DNA of 64,000 nt from Phlebotomus papatasi (lineage: Eukaryota; Arthropoda; Insecta; Diptera; Psychodidae): assembly GCF_024763615.1 (NCBI RefSeq), contig NC_077222.1:77376001-77440000 (forward strand), written 5' to 3'. The stretch's first letter is position 1, and the number at the start of each line of letters is the position of its first letter. Position numbers and translations under genes: made by a program. Below the pieces are notes generated by a model, which was not told the origin of the DNA, did no database searches, and saw only the letters and a list, made by a program, of their open reading frames with translations. Positions 11,701 to 23,700 of the stretch are shown here, in pieces.

Positions 11701-14700
11701 TCAACTCTTTGAGCAAATTGGGATCCAGGCAATCACCATTGTCATCAAACATTGTGTCCCAATCATCATTTTCCGGATCAATAACTCGTTTCTTTTGACT
11801 TTCGCCATCTTCATTGGTTTTTTCCTCATTCTTCTGCTGAGGATCAGAAATCTCCAAGACCGAAGAATTGAACGTTTGCTTGATTATCCTTCGATTGCTC
11901 CTGTTGATTTCCTGTTTGGATAATGTTTTCATTCAATTTATCAAACTTAAAAAAAATAAATTTAATCCAGGATTGCCATCCTGAATGCGTGTGTATAACT
12001 TTATATTTAGAGAACATAAGGGAAGAGTACCAGCGATCGGCAGTGATCCTCGGATCGTCAGCTTATTACCATATTTTTGCACCAATCTCAAATATTTTTT
12101 TTAAAAATTATTAGCTACTTTTTACCATATAACTCTCACAAGAATGCAGTGCATTAGTTCAAATTTAATATACAAAATTATTTTTCCGTGAGGCACCTGA
12201 TTAAACTTGTGACGATCCGAGGTACAGAGTGCTAAGTTGCAATTAAATATATTTTTTTAAAAGTTATTGTAAAATTTTAAAATTCAAATGCACATTTATA
12301 GTTAAATGGATCACAAATAAACCGATTAGCATACACAAAAATATCAAATAATATTTTGAGACTTGAATTTTCAACTGAATATCGAGCATGTCTCTTAACA
12401 TTCCGATCCGGGGTACTCTTGCCTTATTTCTTGACTGATATTGACAACATGAGATTTTTTTTTTTTTGAATATTTTGAAAACATAACAACTTTGCCCTCC
12501 TGGGGTTGTTTCGCTTGCCTCTACATTGGCTAAGAGCCATCAGATATAAATTACAATAACTTAACTCAAAGCATTATAGTTGTATGGATGTCTGCATGGT
12601 ATGCAGAGTACAATAAGAGATCATTTGGAATCGGACTCAAAATTAGATTTTTTTAAATTTCTTCATGAAAGAGTAAGATCACGAGTACAAGCTACCGAGA
12701 TGAGGTACCTTCGAACAGTTAATGGAATCACTCATTGAGATCGAGTGTGAAACGTAGCCTTTCGTAGACTCGAGGAGTTTTTTCTTCCTATAATTGAGGA
12801 GCTCAGAGCAAAAAAAAAACGCTATTTTAATAGGGAAATGCATACGACTTACGAGTTTTTTTGCTCCGAGCGCCTCAATTAAGCCTAAATAATGCAAAAG
12901 GTACTCTACCTCATATTATTACTTTTTTCATGATTGTTTATATTTTTCCTTGGCAAAAATATTCGTCCTGAGTTGTCTTTTTAAGCGAATTTTGACATTT
13001 TTCCGAAGTAGGGGAAAGTACTCTCCCTTCGAACGTTAATGCCTTCGAAAAATGTGAATTTACTTTTATTTTTCACAAAAGATTTACACATTTTTATTAA
13101 ATGTTAGTTAGTTTATCATCAATTCTTGATAATGATGTGATAATTGTATAATGTCTCTAGGAAAAATAAAGAAAATTCACATTATTTGAAAGTATGAACG
13201 TTCGAAGGGAGAGTACTTTCCCCTATATAAGATATATAGGGAAAGTACTCTCCCTTCGAACGTTCGTGCTTTCGAATAATGTGAATTTTCTTTAAGTTTT
13301 CCTAAGAGATTTAAACATTTCTATTAAATATTAGCTAGCTTATTATCAATTATTGAAAATAATGTGACAATTATGTGGAAATCTCTTAGGAAAAGTAAAA
13401 GAAATTCAAATTATTCGAAGGCATGAACGTTTGAAGGGAGAGTACTTTCCCGTACTTCGTATACAGAAAGCGATTTTTTACGAAAACACCCAGTGTGTGG
13501 CGGCATCCATAATTCGGCAAACAACTATTTTTACACTTGGAAAAAATCGATCAAAAGTTAATCGAAACGATGAAAAAATCAACCCTTTTTCGTAGTTATA
13601 TTCACTCTATTTTAGAGTTAATTTTTGTTTATTAAGAGAGTTGTTCAACTCTTTTCAGACCATCTCTTATACTGTATTACTCTAAATTTTACATGAAAAT
13701 AAGAGTTTGAATTACTTTTTATTCTATTGGGGCCACGCGGATTCACTGTACTCATTTAATTAATACACTGTATTAATTTAATAGATTATGAAACGGCTTT
13801 TATAAACAAAACTGGATTGGCTCTCTACTGTTTGCAAGGAGCTATTCCTAAAATCGTCTACACTGAACGACACGGTCTACTAAGAAGAGAGTTTTCCCAA
13901 TTTTCTACTTGCATATTTATTCATTACGGATAGTCCTATAAGATACTTCTTGACCGTCGTCTTCACCACCCTCAGAGCAGAGATTCTGGTCCTGGAAAAA
14001 AACTATCGTATCGAAAGAACGGGAATTTTGCCAAAGCGAGCCTTTGTTGCTTTATGGCATGTTTTCTTGTAGTTTAATTGCGCTATACAATGGATATACA
14101 AAAAAAATAGAAGAGAATTGCGAAGAACTGAGCTTACGGAGACACGAAGCGCTAGAGGATGATCCAGCTCCGCAAGATACCGTGGTACTGTACCACTGGT
14201 ACACCAACGCAAAGTAGCCGTGAGATAAAGTCAACAACTCTCGATAATTTGGGTGACATTTTGCACCATACGCCCGATTGAGTCTAATGTATATACACAC
14301 TGAGAGAAATCCGAAAAAATTAAAATAACATTCCGGAAATGTTAATTTTACCCTGCATTATTGATCTAAAATCGGTGTAAATATTACCCTTTTTAGGTGT
14401 ATTAGGGGTTAAAGTTACCCTTTCTCATGTTAATTTTACCCTTAAAAAGGTGTAAAATTAACATTAAAAAATGTTGATATATTTTTACACCTAAAAAGTG
14501 TTAAATTTATGTAGGATAGTCAATAGATGGCGCAATCCGCGCGAAAAATCGAGGAGCGACGAGAGAGGAGATTTAGTTTAAGACGAACCGCGACGCGATC
14601 AAGACGTAATATAAAATTGGTGAGTGATTAACAAATTATATTTCCCTCCTACCAAAAAACTCTTTATGGGGGCTCTCAACCGGGATAGGAGCGTGAAATA

Positions 14701-17700
14701 TCATTTGTGAAGTTATAAGGATAGCCGTGCCTTAAGACGAAAAGACGATAAAAGTGATTTGTGCGAGACGCGTGCAATCGCTAAAGACGCATAGTCTGAA
14801 AAATCGCGAAAAGTAGTGTTTCGGGTCGCGAAAAGTAGTGCTCGATACGCAAAAAGACGTGAAGACGAAAAATCGCGAATTTTCTGTACTCTGAAGACGG
14901 TACTTTCATAGTACAAAACGACGAAAAGACGTGCACATTTCCTCTGGAACGTGCAAAAAAGTGAGCCATATTGGATAAGACGAGTCCGCGTGGCTAGAAA
15001 AGACGACTTCCGGCATCTTGGTGTTGGAAAAAACGACGAAAGCCGAGTGTGGAAACGACGTGTGGGACAGCGAAATTGTGGAACGAGAATTAGTGTTGCC
15101 CAATTCGTGTGTGCCAAAAGTGACGTGAACGACGAAAACAAAGAAGATGGCGACCAACATCAAAACAGTGGAGGATTTGGTCACAATGATGACGAAAACG
15201 GGGCTTGTAATTGAGTGCGAGCGAAGAGGACTTCCTCAAGACGGTGATAAATCAACACTTGCCCAGCGCATTGTGGAATTCGACGAAATAAATCCACAAA
15301 ATGACGATGGTGACGGCCAAGGTGATTCGAACGACGCTCCTCAAGATGTAAACAAAGGAGGAAAATCCAAAAAAGACGCAAATATGGATTCAACGGACGA
15401 TGAAAGTGATTTTGAAGGTTTCGAAACAGTCGTGGAAAAGAGGAAGAAGACCTCAACACCCAGTACTCGTGTCGATGATGGATATGGAAGGATGTTTAGC
15501 CTCAAAGACATCGAAGATTCCATGGAGAAGTTCAGTGCCAGTGATGGACAAGATATCTCAAGGTGGATTAGTGATTTCGAAGACATTTCTGAGACAGTGG
15601 GATTGAACGATCTTCAGAAATTGGTGATGTGCAAGAAGGTTCTGACTGGAACAGCACGACGATTTATTTTCACACAAAGTGGATTGTCAACATGGGCTAA
15701 ATTAAAGCGAGCATTGCTCAAGGAGTTTGCCCTGAAGCTGAGTGCTGCTGATATCCACCGCAAGCTGCAAAATCGCAAGAAGGAAGCTTCTGAGAGTCTA
15801 CTAGACTACATTTACGAGATGCTACGTATTTCAAAGCTGGAAATGTCGATGAAGTGACAGTGTGTGAATATATTTGTGATGGAATTCCCGGTGATATTTC
15901 CAAGAAGACGATGCTGTACGAGGCCACGAGTATTCAGGAGTTAAAGAAAAAGCTGGAAACTTTCGAAAAGCTGCAATTAAAGACGAAAAATGCTGAGAAA
16001 AAGACGATCAACGACGAAAAGAAGCCAAGTGTAAAAAAGAGTGCTGACAAATCAGTGAAGTGCTTCAATTGTGGGGAACAAGGACATAAGTCCAGTGACT
16101 GTCCTGATAAGGACAAAGGTCTTAAATGTTTTAGATGCAACGGATTCGATCATATCGCCAAAGACTGTAAGAAAAAGGACGAAAAAGTGAAGAAAAATGT
16201 CGCTAAAGTGAATATGATCGAAGATATGAAGAAAAAGCTTGACGTGATCCTGATGAAAATCGATGTGCATGAAGTGATTGGTGTCATTGACAGTTTCAGT
16301 GATGTGTCCTTGATGAAAGAGTGCCTATGGAACAAAGTGAAAGAGTCTTGTGCGAATTCTGAGCCATCTAATGTGAAATTGCGTGGTTTTGGAGGTGCAT
16401 ATGGCAAAGCCAAGGCTGAAGTGATGCTGAAAGTGACCATTGATGGAGAAGAATTCCAGTTCCTGTGCCACATCGTGAGGAATAATGCTATGGATCCTGA
16501 GCTGTTGATAGGAAGGAATTTCCTTAAGAGTGTCGACTACACAATTACCCCAGGATATGTGAGTATCAAGCCAAAGATTTCTAAAGACGATTTCAAAGAC
16601 GATGAATGTGCTGATGCTCCATCCGGAGATGTGGGTAAAGACGATGTTGTGACAGACGTGTCACATGAAGACGATCCAGTGACGAATTTTATGACGGAAG
16701 ATGTAGCATCAATCATGAGGATTGAGATGGAGGATGATGTCCTCAATTGCCCGAAGCAATATGCTGACGAGATTCGAGAGATGATTGGGAATTACCATCC
16801 CAAGAAGCCGAAAGATGTAAGTACACAAACTGTGATTAATTTGACGGATGACACACCCGTGTACCAGCGCCCAAGACGCCTAGCCCCTCTCGAAAAGACG
16901 ATTGTTGACAAGCAAGTAGCTGAATGGCTAGATGAAGGGCTCATACGTGAATCCTCAAGCGATTACGCCAGTCCTGTTGTTCTGGCAAAGAAGAAAGACG
17001 GGTCCTATAGAGTGTGTATCGATTATCGTGAATTAAACGAGAAAGTCGTGAAGGATCGATTCCCAATGCCGATAATAGAGGATCAGTTGGATAAATTGTC
17101 CAAAGCTCGAGTTTATTCCACTCTAGATTTGAAGAATTCATATTTCCATGTCCCAGTAGAAGAAGAGAGTAGGAAATATACTTCTTTCGTGACGCATGAT
17201 GCCCAGTACGAATTCATGAAGACTCCTTTCGGACTGTGCATAAGTGGGAATAATTTCGGACGTTTTATCAATTCTGTGTTCAGTAATTTGATAAAAGAGG
17301 GCGTACTTTTGACGTTTGTTGATGATTTAATCATACCAGCTGATGACGAAAAAGACGGGATGGAAAAATTGAAGCGTGTTTTAGAAGTTGCGGCGGAGAA
17401 TGGTCTCATATTCAACTGGAAGAAATGTGCATTTCTAAGACGAGAGGTTGAATTTTTGGGATACATTGTCAGTGGGGGCAAGATTCAGCCATCAGAGGCT
17501 AAAGTAGAGAAATTACTGAAGTATCCAGTCCCAAAGACAGCAAAGCAGCTTCAGAAATTTTATGGTTTAGCTTCATATTTCCGGAAATTCATCAAAGACT
17601 TTGCCGTGCTGTCAAAACCTTTGAGTTCTTTGCTAAAGAAAGACGTTCCGTATGAGTTCAACGACGAGCAGATGACTGCATTTGAGACAATCAAGAGGCT

Positions 17701-20700
17701 ACTCGCTAACTATCCGGTGCTTAAGCTTTTTGATTTAGACGACGAAACAGAAGTTCACACAGACGCCTGCAAAATGGGAATTGCCGCTATTCTTATGCAG
17801 AAGAATAAAGACGGAAAGATGCACCCATGTTATTATTATAGCAGGACGACGAATGACGCTGAGCAGAAATATCACTCATATGAGCTTGAATTTCTTGCTG
17901 TTGTGGAAGCCGTAAGAAAGTTTAGAGTGTATCTGCTTGGTGTGAAGTTTAAGTTAGTCACAGATTGCTCCGCATTCAAGATGACAATGGCGAAGAAAGA
18001 ACTTCACACGAGAATTGCTCGATGGGCATTACAACTGTCAGAGTTTGACTATACGATTGAACACCGAAATGCTGAACGGATGGTTCACGTGGATGCTCTA
18101 TCCAGAGCGACAGTGATGATAGTCAAGAAGACAGATGACGTTACTTCAAAGGTGAAAGCTGCACAAAATCAGGACGAGAAGATAAAGGCTATAAAAACAG
18201 CACTTGAAAGTGGCCCGTATCAAGATTTTGTCTGCAGCAATGGAATCCTTTACGTTGAGAAAGACGATAAGAAGCGACTTGTCATTCCAAGTTCAATGGA
18301 GATGGAGATTGTGAATGGAATGCATGCAAGGGGACACTTTGGGGTGAAGAAAACCAAAGAGCTGATCGAAGATGAATTTTATGTCCCGAGTGTTGACGAT
18401 AAGATACGACGTTGCATTGAAAATTGCATTCAGTGTATTTTGGCTGAGCGGAAGAGCGGGAAACGAGAAGGAGAATTACATCCCATAGCCAAAGGAGAAG
18501 TGCCGTTAGATACGCTGCACCTGCACATTGATCATCTAGGACCAATGCCATCGACGAGGAAATGCTACAATTACATTCTGACGGTAGTAGACGCATTTTC
18601 AAAATTTGTGTGGATATTCCCTGTGAAATCTACAACAACAGACGAGACGCTAAAGAAGTTAAACGTGATTTCTGAGGTATTTGGTGATCCGAGACGTATT
18701 ATAGCCGATAGAGGGACGGCATTCACCTCAACACAATTCAAGAAATATTGCGAAGATAGAAGGATTGAGTTGCACCATATTGCTACAGGCGTTCCCCGTG
18801 GTAATGGGCAGGTTGAGAGGATGCATAGGATCATTATTCCTACCCTGAAGTTGTCAATCGACAAACCAGACGAATGGTTCAAATATGTTGGAAGAGTTCA
18901 GCAATATATTAATTCATCCTATCAGAGATGTATCCAGACTACGCCGTTCGAAGTGATGACCGGTGTTAAGATGAAGCACCCAGAGGACCGGAGAATTGTT
19001 GAAATTCTCGAAGAAGAGCAGCGAGTTCAATTCGGACAGCAACGAGATGAGTTAAGAAAGCAAGCACGACTAGGAATTGAAAAGGTGCAGACTGAGAACC
19101 GAAAGACGTACAATCTCAGGAGTAAGCCGGCACGAGAGTACAATTCTGGTGATCTTGTAGCTCTCAAGAAAACACAGTTCGAGACTGGCTCAAAAGTGAA
19201 GCCGAAGTTCATTGGGCCATATGAGATTACCGAGGTCCTGCCGAGAGACCGGTATAAGCTGAAGAAGACAGGTCATTTCGATGGACCAGAAGCGACGTAT
19301 GGATCAGCGGATCTACTAAAGAAGTGGCCAGGCGGTACATCCGGGGCGGATGTAGTATCAGGAAAGGCCGTGTAGGATAGTCAATAGATGGCGCAATCCG
19401 CGCGAAAAATCGAGGAGCGACGAGAGAGGAGATTTAGTTTAAGACGAACCGCGACGCGATCAAGACGTAATATAAAATTGGTGAGTGATTAACAAATTAT
19501 ATTTCCCTCCTACCAAAAAACTCTTTATTTATGAGAAAAAAAAGTTAATCGCACCCAGGTTTTTTCTCAGTGAATTAATTGGTTCAAATTTCTAATAAAA
19601 ACTGTTAAGATTCTGTTAGAATATTTCACAAGCAATCTCATGATCCAAAAAAAGAATGAAAAAAATAATTTATAGTAGTGTCCCCCTTTCCACAATTAAC
19701 CCTATATAAGTTTTATTACTGATAAAAAAAAAATACTTTGTGAATTGTTTTTTTTATTCACCGAACCTCATGTTTCGAGACAAATAGTCATTCTTTTTCC
19801 TTATTTTTAAAAGTGAGATGAAGTAGCGATCAAACTATTAGATTTGTAAAGGTTTTTTAACCTTTACACAACTTATGCGATATTTATTGCGGTATCTTTT
19901 ATGCTATTTAGGGTGTATTTCTTAAATATTTTATTTTTTTTTGTTAAATAAGTATATAAAATTTTATGTTGTGGGAAATACTGATAAAAATCGATATCAT
20001 TAATATTTTATGACTATACAGATTTCACTCTGCTGCTACAAAAATAATTTATAGATAATATCACAATGAGTTTTAGTTTCTATTTTTTCACTAGTTATTG
20101 AGAAAAAAAATATTGCTAAGAATATTTATCAAAAAAAAATAAAGAAGCGGTTTCTTAATAACTATTTTAACTAGCTAAAATTATAATTAAGGGATGTTAT
20201 AGAAATTTTTCACCTTACCTGGGAAGCTCTTCGAAATTCTCGTTCTTCCTTGTCTTCCTTGGTCTCCACAACACTTCCATTAACCAAATCATCTTCAATT
20301 CTCAGACTTTTCTTTCCACCTTGACTCTTATCACCACTTTTATCCATCACCACTTTACTCTTTCTACTCATATTGACTTCGTTGTTTTCAGTGATTGTCG
20401 TATTTTCTTGCTTAGCATCTGTCTCGGAAATTATTTCATCAGACACACAATTCACTATCACTTCTTCTTTTTGGGTTTTTGGTACCGAATCACAGTCTGT
20501 TGCAGTTGGGTTATTTATCTCTTCTTCATCATTTACACATCTTTCACCATCGCACAGATAATTGTCCTCGTGATCACTTTTATCACTTTGCTCCTTTGAT
20601 GCTGGAGAACATGTGTTGTTTGTGGGATTGCTGCAGCCCACTTGCTGTATTGCATCACAGTTCTCTTTGCTGATATTGCTGATGGTTGTTTCTGTTGGTG

Positions 20701-23700
20701 ATTGTGGCGAAATCACAGATTTATTACACGATTGTTGTGACAGTTGCTTTGATGATGGCGAAACATTCGTCAATGGTGGTTCTGATATTGTTGCTGGTTG
20801 ATTTGCACATGAAGATGTTGATGGTGGTGTTGTTTGACTTCGTCGGGCTCGTGGAATGTAAACAGCACGATCTGGACGTCTTTCTCTCTGCCTTGGTGTT
20901 GCTATTGTTGACCTAAAAGTGTTTTTGTTTAGAAAGAAAAAAAAAACACATTCATAAAAATTCTCATGGTAAAAAAATTAATAATTGCTATTCATATCGT
21001 CGCTTGAATCAGCAATTGCCGAAACTTTATCGCCCCCCTTAATTGAGTTACGATAATATCAGATCCAAGCGACAGACGTTTCATTGCGTTAAGTAAACAC
21101 AAATATATTGTCAACAACTAAATTAATTAAAAACCTTAGATTTCAATCGATTTTTAAAAATTTTCACCAACTCTTTAATATGAATAAAAAATTATAATTT
21201 AATTAGAATGATTACAAGCAAATGCATGAAATATTTTATTAACTCTTTTCACAAGGAAGGAAACTGCTTGTAATATTTTTTTGTAACAATGCAAATTAAT
21301 TTGAATACAAAATAACAATTTCTTCTAAAGAATAATTATGCTTAAGCTTTTTAGTAACGCCTCTCACCAAAAACCTATTGAAATTACTTTACAAAAAACC
21401 TCAAGCATAAACTTGCGCATTAACAGATGTTTATTCAATAATCACATTCCTAAAGTTGAATCGAAGATTAAGTGCTTAAAAATTATTTTGAGATCACTGT
21501 TTCAAGTTTTTGTTTTAAAATTCTCAACATAAAATTCACTTTGAGCGTAGCTTCTCGGCTCTTCTAGATATTTATTTTGACCAATTCCACTATTGACGGA
21601 GTGAAGTACCAAAAGATTGGTCTTAATGTTGCAATATAAAAACGAAAAAAAAGTAGACGGCCTTGTAGAACTTTTCATTTTGGAATTACAGATGAATGGC
21701 TGTAGAGAACAGTAGGGGAAAGTACTCTCCTTTCGAACGTTTATGCCTTCGAATAATGTGAATTTCTTTCGTTTTTCGTAAGAGATTTACACTAAATTAT
21801 CACGGAATTATCAACAATTGATGATAAGCCAACTAATATTTCATAGAAATGTGTAAATATGTTAGGAAAACTGAAAGAAAAATCAAATTATTCGAAGGCA
21901 TGAACGTTCGAAGGGAGAGTATACTTTCCCTTATATAATAATCCCCTGATTTTCACTTTTTATCTTTTTTTTCGACTTTACCCAAAAAGGGTCGAGTTTT
22001 GGTAGAATTTTGGAAATCTGAAGTTTCGAATTAGCTGAGATTCTTTACAATTTCAGCTTTTGTAATCACAGGTGAAATGCGACCTCATCAGATCGGGCCC
22101 AAATTTTGGATGTACATGTACACGTTTTGACACGAATAGATCGCGAATATCATATGCACCAAAAATCGATTTTCGTGGGTGTCCCGTCCGTCCGTCCGTC
22201 GTATAACCACTTCTGGAGAGAGAACGGAAAGAGATATCGACAAGCGGTTTTCGGCAAAGGTTAAATGTCGATGGGCGGCTAGAAGTAGGTGATGTCAGAT
22301 CCACCCCCCACCCCCTTCTTCCGCCATTTTGAAACCCCCAAATTTTGTTTTCTCAATAATTCAGCCCCTATGGCATGGATCGATAGTATGTTATAGCTGG
22401 GCCGAAGAGCTTTCGATCGATACCAAACTTAACCCCCTTCGACTCCCCTGACCCGAGCTATGGGGGGTCAAAAATTCAATTTTCAAATGGCCATATCTCC
22501 GCTTCTGATTATCGGATTTGGAAAAATTTCGGTGTTTTGGAAAGCTCTCGTTGAGTACTACAGCCTCATGACACCCCAATTTCATCCGATTTAATCGAAA
22601 GTCCGATTAATCGAAATATCGATTTTCGATTAATCGATCTCGAATATTTCGAAAACTAGACAATGCTTTTTCTTTAAATTTTAATATGTTGTAGCTGAGG
22701 TCCAGGCCTTTCCAACGGTGGCTCGCACTCCTCTCTCGATGTTCCCTGACCCGAGCTATAACCAAAAATGTCTTGACCGGACTGCATTTTTAGTGTTTCT
22801 GAAGCGATTTCGATGAAATTTTAATATATATTGTATCTGAGATCGAGACCTTTCTAACGATGGGTCCCATCCGTTTTTACACCAACCTACTTTACCCCGA
22901 CCCTTACCATATCAGTAAAGAATCGCGTCGAGCCAATTTTATCCATTTCGGGGGCCGAGAACCGGTTGCTCGACGCGATTCTTTACCCCCAAAATTCAAC
23001 TCACAATCGAATTTTCACGCATTCCGAGTTGCAATTGCAAGCACCCCAATTCTTCATCAAGCATATTTTTTTAGGAAATTGTTGTTTAGGATTGAATATT
23101 AAGGGCAAATGATTCATTAGATTTTGAAAAATCAATAAAATTGCTTGTTATTAAGATTTTTGAGACCTTCGGGAACTGGGCTAAACCTCCAGTCTGAAAC
23201 CGGCAATAGCTCTGGAGACCGTGAATGTCTAGTCTAGACTGTGAATCAGAAACTATTTCAAAACCCGTCCGCTATCCACGATGATTTATTTCCCAAAAAG
23301 TTACGTTTAAAATAACAGGTTCATCGTAAACCTCTTTCAAAAAAAGAATCATATTACTCGATTCTCCGAAAGGTTCAAAACGAACTTTTACGGTTAATAA
23401 ACAACCCCGAATAATTCATTATTAATCTTTCGGAAGATCAAAAATGTGACTCGCTTTTTGAAATGGTTTACTGCGAGTGTTAAATTCTTTATTTATTTGA
23501 ATTTAATTATGAATTCACTAATCTTGCAAATTTAGCAAGATTTTTTACGGCGTTATCACACTTGCACATTAAAATTTTAATGTGATTCACATTAATTGTC
23601 GCTTGTGAGCGTCCAAATACGTTATTTGTGTCTTTGAGTCACTTAATATTTGGGGTTTTTCTATTTATTGATAAAGAAGTAGACTTGGCCTGCAAAAATA

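Larger units (their letters stand above)
14510..19527 (+). mobile_element. Ty3/gypsy-type LTR retrotransposon, complete, identical LTRs
   Basis: The 5.0-kb element has 157-bp LTRs, a TTTA target duplication (14506-14509 and 19528-19531), a primer-binding-site-like TGGGGGCTCTCAACCGGGAT directly after the 5' LTR, and a gag-pol coding region with the order zinc knuckles, protease, reverse transcriptase, RNase H, integrase, which is the Ty3/gypsy order. No env-like frame follows integrase. It lies antisense in intron 5 of the R3HCC1-like gene and inside an older MITE. LTR identity by eye indicates a recent insertion. Confidence 0.93.

Noticed and set aside
11387..11932. The Met at 11930-11932 as the start of a separate gene
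   Set aside because: A splice acceptor just after it joins in frame to exon 5 of the R3HCC1-like gene, and the joined protein matches that family.
15181..19212. Minus-strand frames across the LTR element
   Set aside because: They are antisense shadows of gag-pol with no recognisable domains.
14510..19527. Envelope gene, i.e. an errantivirus
   Set aside because: The integrase frame ends inside the 3' LTR, leaving no room for an env frame.
20321..20916. Plus-strand frames opposite exon 5 of R3HCC1-like
   Set aside because: Their sequences are shadows of the Ser/Thr-rich exon; the minus strand has splice sites and a conserved motif.
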